Shown here: in pieces, positions 55,879 to 64,000 of the stretch
Numbering within the stretch: position 1 is the stretch's first letter
Layout: every line of letters starts with the position of its first letter
Origin: Drosophila pseudoobscura
Taxonomy: Eukaryota; Arthropoda; Insecta; Diptera; Drosophilidae
Assembly (NCBI RefSeq): GCF_009870125.1
Contig: NC_046679.1
Coordinates: 12,276,001-12,340,000, forward strand
Length of the DNA: 64,000 nt
Direction: 5' to 3'
Position numbers and translations under genes: made by a program
The notes under the pieces: model-generated
The model's input: only the letters and a program-made list of their open reading frames with translations
Databases searched by the model: none
What the model was told of the DNA's origin: nothing

Positions 55879-56429
55879 ATGGAATTTTCGTCTTTTCCCA
55901 GCTGTATGGCTGTATCCATGTCCTTGGGCCTGAGCATGGTGCTGGATTATGTTTATGCCACGCCGGAGGTGAAGCCACCCGACCCTTTACCTTTGGTGCA
56001 GGACTCGAATATGGCAAGAGGTTCGGCTCCGACCAGCCAAAAACATTACCGCAATCGACTAAGAGAGAACCAAGAGGATCATTTCTACGAGTGCCTTTTC
56101 TGCCAGGAGGTGTTCGCAAGCCGCTACGATCGCAATAAACATCAGAAGTGTCACCACAAAGATAATTATCTCAAGGAGTTCCGATGTGCGTGGAAGCAGT
56201 GCTCTCGCGGCTTCGAAACCGAGTAAATAGTCTTTCGGTCGGAAAAGAAATAGTAAGCTTACTTTCTTTTTCTTTTGTTAGACTCAATATGGTGAAACAC
56301 CAACGTATAATGGGACACCACAACTGGAAGGATAGTTGCTGCCGCTGCAAGCTGCTTTTCCCGAATTCCCAATCGCTAATGGCACACTCAAAATCAAAGA
56401 AATGCGATATTGTCTCTAAAAATACATAG
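55879..56429 (+). CDS. Small C2H2-type zinc-finger protein
   Basis: Exons 55879-56222 and 56282-56429, with a 59-bp intron, encode 163 residues. After a short N-terminus come three finger-like units: YECLFCQEVFASRYDRNKHQKCHH (a standard C2H2), FRCAWKQCSRGFETELNMVKHQRIMGHH (C-x4-C type, split by the intron) and CCRCKLLFPNSQSLMAHSKSKKC (imperfect, ending in Cys). Function is unknown; it may bind nucleic acid. It ends only about 60 bp from the convergent Nup43 stop, so the 3' UTRs overlap. Confidence 0.8.
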
Positions 56430-56487
56430 TATACTGAGGAGGCGTAACAGAAAAATTGTATTTGAATGGCAGTAAACAGATATTGCT

Positions 56488-57615
56488 TCAAAAAATATTA
56501 TCTACTAAATAAACAGCTTCTGTGTCCCCGCCGCATATGAGGCGCGGCCCATTCATATCAAAGGAGTTGATGGCCTTGCGAATCCTGGTCAACACGCCAT
56601 CCACATTGACCAGCGAACGCAAACGATCCCCACTCAGCCAGGCGCTTTTGCCATCTTGAAGGTTTCGGTCGCCTATCCCCTTGTTTTCCGACCACATCCA
56701 GACCTCGCCTTCCTCGGCGGCTGTGAATACCTTCGAGGGATCGTTACGATGGAAGGCGATGTCGGTAATGGCACTTTCATGTGCACTAAGATACGAGGCA
56801 GGGAACTGCAAGTTGCGCAGATCCCACACCGTTATAGTGCCCTCCTCAGTGCCGCAAAGAAGAATGTGGTGCTGCATGGGATGCGTACCCAGGGCGGAAA
56901 CAAAGTTGGACCTTTTTTCGTCCTTGCTGCCCACCATGATGGAAATTTTTTCCTGCGCCGCGGTGGAAGCGCGGGCATCGAGGATGCGGATCACGCCCAT
57001 GCGATTGGCAGTGACCAACTGTTGCTGGCTGATATAGCACACCGAGAGCAGGGACATGCTATCTGCCTCTATCGTGCGTTTTACTTGCTTTATGTTGCTG
57101 GCATTCATTATGTTGACGCAGCCGTCTTCGCCAACGGTGGCAATGTCCCCGCCATACACGGAAAGGTCGGTGCACGGTGAGGATTTGTTGGTGCGCTTGA
57201 AGTAGTGCAGTCGCTCGCTGCGTGCTGTGCGCTGAAGCTGATCCTCCTCCACGGCACGCTGCATATTCAGCAAACTGAGGTGGCCTGGTAATTGGAGGGT
57301 CCTAGTTAATTTTGTTTTTAAATGAAATGGACAGAACTCACCATCGGCGCAGCTCACGGCCAATGTGTTCTTGTCGGCGAACTCCATTGCTGTGACGTCT
57401 CCTTCTATGGCCACCTTGTCGTTGCAGCGCGGAACGAAATCCACGTTGGTGTCCGCATACTGGTTCGATTGCAAGCGGTACAAGCGAACAAAATTCTGGT
57501 CCATGTCCCAGCTGCCGGTTACGAAGCGATCGCTCTGCTGCAGTTGTTCCGGCAGCCACCGGACGGCGGATATCTTCTCCGATACGAAGTGGGACGAGAC
57601 CGTTGGGAAAGACAT
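56488..57615 (-). CDS. Nup43: Nucleoporin Nup43
   Basis: Exons (minus strand) 57615-57342 and 57284-56488 encode 356 residues. It is a WD40 protein matching Nup43 of the Nup107-160 (Y) complex: VSEKISAVRWLP and FVTGSWD at the N-terminus, TVGEDGCVNIMN, LLCGTEEGTITVWDLRN, HESAITDIAFH, VFTAAEEGEVWMWS and the closing ICGGDTEAVYLVDNIF. The intron at 57285-57341 is 57 bp, has no in-frame stop and would leave the frame open if retained, adding 19 residues. Borders gtgag/accag and a ttaact branch-like site argue it is spliced. It is divergent from WRNexo across a repeat carrying motif 1 and motif 6. Confidence 0.94.
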   Translation of the reverse strand: MSFPTVSSHFVSEKISAVRWLPEQLQQSDRFVTGSWDMDQNFVRLYRLQSNQYADTNVDFVPRCNDKVAIEGDVTAMEFADKNTLAVSCADGEFCPFHLKTKLTRTLQLPGHLSLLNMQRAVEEDQLQRTARSERLHYFKRTNKSSPCTDLSVYGGDIATVGEDGCVNIMNASNIKQVKRTIEADSMSLLSVCYISQQQLVTANRMGVIRILDARASTAAQEKISIMVGSKDEKRSNFVSALGTHPMQHHILLCGTEEGTITVWDLRNLQFPASYLSAHESAITDIAFHRNDPSKVFTAAEEGEVWMWSENKGIGDRNLQDGKSAWLSGDRLRSLVNVDGVLTRIRKAINSFDMNGPRLICGGDTEAVYLVDNIF

Positions 57616-57664
57616 ATTTAGCTGCTTTAACCCGGTATATAAAATATAAACAAAAGTGCTTGCT

Positions 57665-57945
57665 ATCGTATACAGTGTGACCGAACCTCAGAAATATACC
57701 GAAACATATCGTCTCATTTAAAAAATATACCGTAAATATACTGACGAATTCAAGTTCTATTTTACATATTCCTCGTTTTTTATCTTCCGGGGAATATTAC
57801 TAGCTAGATAGAACTTTCAACCATACCCACAAAATTTAATCCTATTAATGAATCAATTTTCTTCATAACTGGTTTATTTTAACCACTTGTTTTTATTGCA
57901 TTTTGCGTATAAAGACGTTTTAGCGAAATAGGTAGTATTTCGCTA
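57665..57945 (+). repeat. Dispersed repeat with core-promoter motifs, copy C
   Basis: Matches 15058-15260 and the reverse complement of 4530-4810. On the minus strand it carries an exact motif 1 (57673-57683) and two exact motif 6 strings (57692-57703, 57734-57745). It lies 50-330 bp upstream of the Nup43 ATG, so it is, in effect, that gene's promoter; WRNexo starts at 58157 on the other side. Confidence 0.65.
57673..57683 (-). promoter_or_regulatory. Ohler motif 1 of the Nup43 promoter
   Basis: The complement of cagtgtgaccg is CGGTCACACTG, a perfect YGGTCACACTR, 58 bp upstream of the Nup43 ATG. Motif 1 (bound by M1BP) paired with motif 6 is the usual TATA-less housekeeping promoter of flies. 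Confidence 0.7.
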
Positions 57946-58156
57946 GGTAGGTAGGTAGTATTAGTATTTTTTAATATATTTTCAGTATACCGGCGGAATA
58001 TGAGAAAGTAGCAAGGTGTGTGAGCTGCAGAGGGGATGAAAATCGAATGAACTATTTAGTTCAGCTAGTTCATTTGACCGACGTATGTATGTGTTATTGG
58101 CGGGAAAAAAATATAAACAAAGAAACGACGAAACGACGCAAACAAGTAGCCTGATC

Positions 58157-59608
58157 ATGGATAAATTCTTGATCAAAATGCCTATTAAGCCTAAAAACAA
58201 TGAAACCCCAGAGCAAGTATGAACTTAATCATTGTCGAAGTGAAACAGAAGAGCAGGTTAAACTTTTTATGTTGCAGAAACCGATGGTCAAAAAGGAGAC
58301 TCCCAAGGCAGCTGCTAAACAATCGGATAAAAACACTCCTATTCAGGCAAGCACCAACATCTTTGCTCATTTTAGTTTTCTTTCAGTTATCTTAATTATT
58401 ATTTCTTCATCTCAGGCTAAAGAGAAGGAAAACGCTCAGGAGAACGATACGCCAAAGCAGGGCAGAGCGGGAAGATCGGCAAAGCCAGCGGCCAAGCGAA
58501 AGAATCTAGATACATTCGAAGTGGTAAGCGTAGCAATTAATGACTTGGGGCCCTCATTATCTAGCCCTCTGAATCGCAGAATAAGGAAAAGAATACCGCA
58601 GAGAGCGAGAATCCGCCCAAGCGTCGCAGTGGCCGCTTGACTCGGAGCACACGATCGATGGCCGAGGAGGGAACACCCTCGCCGGAGAAGGTGAAGCCCG
58701 AAAAGCTGCCGTTTATCAAGTACCGCGGAGCGATCAAGTACTTCACAGAGAACCAGGACATTGCCGCATCCGCTGATGATGTGATGTAAGCAACGCAAAA
58801 CATGGAATCAAAGATAGTTTATATTTAACTGCCTTATTCGTTTGTTCATTAGGCAATGGGTGGACAAACAGACCGATGTGGATGTGGTCCCCATGGCATT
58901 CGACATGGAGTGGCCCTTCTCCTTCCAGACCGGACCTGGCAAATCCTCAGTCATTCAAATCTGCGTGGACGAGAAGTGCTGCTACGTCTACCAGTTGACT
59001 AACCTGAAGAAACTGCCGGCGGCCTTGGTGGCTTTGATCAATCATCCCAAAGTGCGCCTGCACGGCGTCAACATAAAAGCGTGAGTGTAACATTTTAAAG
59101 CAAAGTTGCAACTGAACTTGATTAATCCAATGATTTTCCAAATTTGCAGGGACTTTCGGAAGTTGCAGCGCGACTTTCCCGAGGTGTCCGCCGATGCACT
59201 TATCGAAAAGTGCGTGGATCTGGGCGTGTGGTGCAACGAGATCTGCGAGACTGGCGGCCGCTGGAGTCTGGAGCGACTGGCCAACTTCATAGCTAAGAAG
59301 GCCATGGACAAGAGCAAGAAAGTGCGAATGAGCAAATGGCATGTCATTCCCCTCGACGAGAACCAACTGATGTACGCCGCCATTGATGTCTATGTGGGTA
59401 GAGCCATTAGCATTCTATAAACAGATGAGTTCAAAATTAGCTTCTGTTTCAGATTGGACAAGTCATCTATCGCGACCTGGAGCAGCGCGAAAAGCAAAAA
59501 CTGATAAACGAATTGCAGTTCAAGGAACAGAATGGAGAGGCGGCCTTCAAAGCAGTCAAGGGTCTGGGGGAAACGTTTCTCTCGAAAATCAATGAAATAA
59601 CATTGTGA
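58157..59608 (+). CDS. WRNexo: WRN-type 3'-5' exonuclease
   Basis: Exons 58157-58216, 58278-58346, 58416-58523, 58580-58785, 58853-59080, 59150-59394 and 59454-59608 encode 356 residues. A Lys-rich, probably nuclear-localising N-terminus ([16 protein letters not shown]) precedes a DEDDy exonuclease: [10 protein letters not shown] (Asp/Glu of Exo I), HGVNIKADFRKL (Exo II), and [17 protein letters not shown] with Y-x3-D (Exo III). It is homologous to the exonuclease domain of human WRN, without helicase, as in D. melanogaster WRNexo, and acts in genome maintenance. Intron 2 (58347-58415) starts with GC (cag|gcaagc), so it is a GC-AG intron or else a 23-residue in-frame coding insert. Confidence 0.94.
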
Positions 59609-59928
59609 TGGGATCAACTTAATCTACCTATATCTCTTTGCAACGTAGGACTCGTATTTTATTATCGAATTTCATTGACTGTCCTTGTTATTTAGGCAAT
59701 TTGTATCAAATTTATTTATTCCCCTAGAGGTTTTTAATCATTTTCTCAAACTGCAATCAATTTTTAATATAGGAACAGCTAACAAATTTAGCCATCTACA
59801 CCCATCTAGATTAAGTTTACATCGTTTTATAAATTTTTCAACTTGCAATAAATTTTAATTCGTAAACTCTTATAAAACATTACTAAACATGAAACTATGA
59901 ACACAGTTTGGGCTGCCGCAACGGGGCT
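59609..59928. other. Convergent 3' UTRs of WRNexo and hemingway
   Basis: AT-rich spacer without ORFs, with tttatt/aataaa-type signals for both strands (for example caataaatttt near 59846). Confidence 0.5.
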
Positions 59929-62234
59929 TCATTTGAATATCGGACGACGTGTGTGTATAGCATTTAACTTGCGCTTGATCAAATCGTTCTCCAAATCGAT
60001 CTGGCGCTGGTACTTCTTCCGATTGATTGCCGCACTGGACAGACGCGCTGCTGCAGGTGGCTGGAGCTGATAGAATAGAACAGAAATAGGCGGCCATGAT
60101 GGTACATATCAGACATGGGTGGATTACTCACCTTGGAAGTCGCGTTGTTGTTGCACTTCATGGCGCTGGTGCTGGCCTTGATCGTGGCCGTGGGCTTGAC
60201 CGTCATCATCTTTCGCAGCAAGATCTGGTTCTGCCGCTCGATCTCTCGCATCTGTGCATTGGTGAAGCTGAAGCTCTTGCGGCCCAGATTCTTGTAGCTA
60301 TCGAACAGGCAGAGGATTAGTAGTTCATTAGTCAAACAAACCGGTCAACTCTACTCTACTCACTTTATCTTTTCGGTGGACGATCGGGAACGCGGGATAT
60401 TGATGACACGGGCACAGTCATCGCTGGTGAAGCTGCTCGGGGTGATGCTACATAGGCTGTGCTGAAACTCGGGTGGGCGCCGCTGGTGCGGATGACGCAT
60501 CAGGCCGTCCCCCTGGCCGCACTCGTCCATATAGAAAGCTGCATCCATCACCGTCTCTGGCTCGGGGTCCGTCTCCATGCAGTCTGTGGTTGAAGGACAA
60601 CGGCAATGGGAACGCGAACCCACTGAGCTCATATTCTCCTCATAGCCCTGAGGATCCATTCTTTTTGTCCACATCTTTTCAGCAGTAGTACCAGAATCGC
60701 CAGTATCACAGCTGCGAGCGCTCGTCTGGCTCGATTCTGTAGTCGATTCCGCTCCAGCGTCTTCCACTTGTGGGCTTCGTTCCCGCAGCATGTCCGCTGG
60801 CATAGACGGTCCATCAAGTGTTCGATTGTTGGCCGCACCACCGTTCATGCGGATTGACTTCATTATAATCGCAGACATCTGCGTCATCTGGCGTTCCAGA
60901 AGCTTGACGGCCGCCACATCCGGCGCCATCATAAAGCTATTGTCTGGCACGTTCATGCTCATCTCGCTGATAAATTGTTCCAGCTGGGACATGGGCGGCA
61001 TGGCCGCAGCGAGTTGCTCATTAGTGAGATCGTAGATCAAATTTGGTGGCTCGATTACCGGCTTTGTCTTAGTATCAGTCTTAATCTTAGTTTCGGTCTC
61101 GGTGTCGATCTCGATCTCGAGCTCGGTGATTGCCTCGAGCTTCGCCTCCACCGGCAGCTGTGACGGATGTTTTTTGTTGATCAGGCTCATGTCCGTCTCA
61201 TAACCTCGGGGGGAGGCTTTGCGAGTACACTTGGTGCTGCACTCGCTGCTGTTGTCGCTGGCATCTTCCACAGTGATGACGTTCTGGGTTGCTGGGGCAA
61301 TAATTGTCGGCGGATCAGTCTTGGTCTTGGTCTCAGGCTCTTCCGGATCCGAATCCTGATGTATCTCCTCGTCCTCTTCCAGTTCCTGTTGATCCACTTC
61401 GACATCGGTTCCATATATATCTTTATCGGGCGACTCATGAGCTTCCTCGTCAGAGTCAACTGCGTCATCGCTTTCCGAATATTCCGCTTGGTCCTCAACT
61501 TCTTCTTCTTCTTCTTCTTCCACGTCCTCATCGTCTTCTTCCAAGTTTTCGATAGCGTCCCCATACTTCATTTTATCTTCCTCTTCTTCATCGTCCACTT
61601 CCTCGTCCGACTCGCTACTGTCCAGGTCGTCTTTGCCCCTGGCACTGCCTGGTTTGAGGGTACGCGCAGATTCCGGGCTATCATCCGCCGACGCGTTCCT
61701 GCCGAGGGCCAACGAATTCACCTCGGCCACCGTCTTGGTAATGACCACCTGACTCTCTTCATCGGACGAAGAGCTAGAATAGGCTGGAATATTGCGGCCG
61801 TAAGTGCGGGCACTAACGAGGGAGCGAAGCAGCTGTCGCCGGGCATGTGGCTGTGGGTGTGATAGGGCATTGGTTTTGCTATCGAGGCTAAACTCTTTAA
61901 TGGTTAGGTCCTCCTGAGGCACAGCCTCCCGACTTACGTTGCCGAGCAGGAACTCCACTTTGGGGTCGGCATCGCTATCTTCGCTATCTTCTAACGTAGA
62001 ACTATCCTCGTCCTCGTCGTCGTCGTTGTCGTCGTCGTCGTTGTCGTCGTCGTCATCGTCGTCATCGTCATCGTCCTCGTCCTCGTCTTTGTCTTCGTCA
62101 TCGTCATCGTCGTTGTCCTCGTCATCATCACCATTCTTGCCCTTGTCCCTCTCCGCTTTGTCTTCCTGTTCCTCGATATCCGAGTCGTCCTCAAAGGACT
62201 CGTCCACGTAAAAATCCTCATCGACGTCAGCCAT
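59929..62234 (-). CDS. hmw: Hemingway (CFAP97/KIAA1430 family)
   Basis: Exons (minus strand) 62234-60364, 60297-60132 and 60066-59929 encode 724 residues. The first ~300 residues are extremely acidic (Asp/Glu runs near 30-75 and 225-250). The middle is Ser/Thr-rich. The family domain is C-terminal: YKNLGRKSFSFTNAQMREIERQNQILLRKMM, then, after the last splice, LSSAAINRKKYQRQIDLENDLIKRKL. CFAP97 proteins act in ciliary and sperm-axoneme assembly, and Drosophila hemingway is needed for sperm flagella and ciliary motility. An RFX-type X-box lies 588 bp upstream. The acidic run is encoded by GAY repeats and is likely length-variable. Confidence 0.9.
61990..62150 (-). repeat. GAC/GAT (poly-Asp) coding microsatellite
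   Basis: A (GTC/ATC)n tract on the + strand encodes the long Asp run of hemingway. Antisense poly-Ser ORFs here are artefacts of this repeat. Confidence 0.8.
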
Positions 62235-64000
62235 TTTTCGGCCAATCGAATAGAGAAAGTTTCCGATGACGGCTAATAGTTTTAGTTAAAGTTTTTTAGA
62301 TAGATAGTCTCTCGGTTTCTTGTATATATTTTTTTTATTTTGCAAACCGGAGAGAACTTTCGGAATACGTGTATCGTTCTGTATTATTTATCAAAAACTG
62401 CCGAAACTGCGAAGTATTATGGGGAGACCTAGAAATTTATACAGTATTTACTTTGCAGGGCCATCTGTGTGGTGGTTTGTTGCTAACTGAATTCGATTTC
62501 CATTTTTCCTGGATCCTTCTCGTCACTCGTCACTCCCTTGACAGCTTTGATTGGCATGTGTGGCCTGCCCCCGATTTGGGCCCGGTGCTGGCCAGAGTTG
62601 CTCTTTTCCTCTCCGCACTGTCTACCGCAATTTTCCCCTTTTCACTGAGAGACTTTGTTTTCCAGGAAGCTTATCACATTTCACACTCTTTCGGCTTTGA
62701 TTCTTGGTGGCCTTGCGGTGGCCCTGCCAACCGTCGACTGGTCGGTCAATGGAGGCAGGACACCTGCCGTCGCCTGCCACCCGACACCTGCCGCCTGACC
62801 ATTTATTTATTTTCGCCATCGGTTGCCTCTGACAACCGAGCAGGCGCAGGCGGTTTGTTGGTTGCCTCAGCAGCCGCACTGCTGTCGCCAATGTCCGTGT
62901 AGTCCGGCACTTGTTGGCTCCAAGTTTGATAACAACAACCGATTTCCGTACCTTGGAAGCACCCGAAGTGATGGTGATCACTTGGACAGTGACTCGTCAA
63001 TAGTGGTTTGGCAATCGAACTCTTTTCCGCTGACTCTGGGGCGGAAAAAGCCACATTAAACACTATGTAATGTGTATTTTGACAGATAATGATAATATTA
63101 ATAATGACTAACATAGCTCCATAATGTTGGAATACTTTTCAACAATTTAGAGTCCTTCGCTTTAATTGTCTCCCCTTTTGAAAGCTTTCGCCCAGCGGCT
63201 CTGTGCGGAAGTGCTTTGGCTCTCTCGCCAGCTTTCAGGCTCTCTTTTCGGTGCTCTCTCCCACCGACTGACAGTTGAATGAAAGCCAAAGCGTAGTCAA
63301 ATGCCGCCGCATGGCAGCTTCATTTTGTAAATATTGCGAGCGATAGTCGGGCCACATCTCTCGCAGTGCATCCCGGAGACATGTGGCAGGCGACTGCGCA
63401 TGGGCGGAGAGCGGAGGAGCCGCTGCCTCCGACCAGCCCCCGACCGCCAAGCCCACCGGGCCGCCACGTGCCGCAAGTCGGGGCAATGGAGAGAGGACAG
63501 CAGAGAGCTGGGAGCGCTACCGGAGCGCTGGGCTATCTGGCCAGCGGGCACTTCATTTGGCGAAGAAGCTTCGTGGCGTGCGGGCGTGTTGCAGAGCCGG
63601 AAAATGCGCGCGTAAACTGATTAATGAGTAGCACAGAGCACAAAGCACAACCGAGAATAGAGCCAGAACAAAGAGCAAACATACGAGTGTCGTTCCGTCG
63701 TTCCGCCGTACTCCCGTTCTCCCGTGACCGTTGTTCCCGCTCCCCCCGATCCCTCGTTATCCATCGCCTGGCTATGTGTTTATGAAGTGCGTGAATGAAG
63801 TGCCACAAAACGTTGCGGAAACCGTTTGCTGGCCCATAAATTGGCCAGCCAGTCCGGGTAATTTGCCATTTGCCTGCCTTAACCGGGCCAGAAGTGAGAG
63901 TGGAAGTCGGCCTTAAAGCGGCAGCCAATTAAACATCCCCGCCACACACACGCATACGCATCCCAGGAGGAGTCAGGCAACGCACGGCCAGTGCCGGCTG
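62235..64000. other. Upstream region of hemingway, no gene recognised
   Basis: It contains the X-box at 62822-62836. GC-rich patches at 63300-63620 and 63660-63990 look like promoter or 5' UTR of a gene to the right, but no supported coding exon is visible. Confidence 0.45.
62822..62836 (+). promoter_or_regulatory. RFX X-box upstream of hemingway
   Basis: GTTGCCTCTGACAAC fits RYYNYY-N3-RRNRAC exactly. RFX binding to X-boxes drives ciliary genes, and hemingway is a ciliary/flagellar gene regulated by Rfx in D. melanogaster (recollection). Confidence 0.6.

Noticed and set aside
61939-62211. Poly-Ser ORF on the + strand
   Set aside because: Antisense of the Asp/Glu repeat of hemingway.
1-64000. 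Search for retrovirus-like or Polinton elements, tRNA genes and CRISPR-like arrays
   Set aside because: No reverse-transcriptase, integrase or capsid-type motifs, no long terminal repeats, no tRNA-like cloverleaf and no spaced direct-repeat array were recognised by eye. A profile search could still find degenerate pieces.

Overview
The window is nuclear DNA of a fly, almost certainly a Drosophila of subgenus Sophophora. Introns are mostly 55-70 bp, core promoters carry fly motifs (DRE, motif 1, motif 6, Inr/DPE), and (CAG)n-coded Gln/Ala runs are common. The gene content matches the D. melanogaster 91A neighbourhood on 3R (Muller element E) as I remember it: WDR37 homologue, Vha100-2, CG7675, glass, Nup43, WRNexo and hemingway. 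Mini-me/DINE-like repeats and a P-element relative would fit the obscura group, but the species is inference.

Layout. 0-5 kb is repeat-rich: an unknown ORF with a decayed relative, a mini-me-type element, a one-exon HMG-box gene and dispersed repeats that carry core-promoter motifs. 5-15 kb holds a two-pore K+ channel with an unusual selectivity filter, a C2orf69-family gene with a long open frame behind a UGA-C stop, a short membrane-anchored glucosidase-II-beta-like gene and cyclin Q. At 15.6-16.7 kb lies a 1,143-bp internally deleted P element with 31-bp terminal inverted repeats, a perfect 8-bp target duplication and an open, spliced THAP/coiled-coil ORF comparable to the KP repressor.

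17.3-30.3 kb holds a WDR37 homologue and a Vti1b-like SNARE gene inside a ~6.2-kb tandem duplication. The second copy of the WDR37 gene is truncated and shifted; the second Vti1b copy is whole. The two copies look identical over about 5.5 kb and differ only near their ends. 32-35 kb is Vha100-2 (V-ATPase subunit a), followed by a 72-bp relic of another Vha100 gene. 37-40 kb is a secreted heparanase-fold protein that has lost recognisable catalytic motifs and carries a long basic/acidic tail with dibasic sites.

42-45 kb is the retinol-dehydrogenase-like CG7675. A 7-kb intergenic region precedes glass (52.3-54.8 kb), which keeps the retained-intron stop and the UGA readthrough extension known from D. 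melanogaster. 55.9-62.2 kb is a compact block: a small C2H2 protein, Nup43, WRNexo (with a probable GC-AG intron) and hemingway, which has a perfect RFX X-box upstream. No tRNA, rRNA, CRISPR array or retrovirus-like element was recognised.

Most protein-coding genes here are housekeeping (V-ATPase, nuclear pore, SNARE, exonuclease, cyclin). The tissue-restricted ones are glass (eye), hemingway (cilia/sperm) and the HMG-box gene (testis type).
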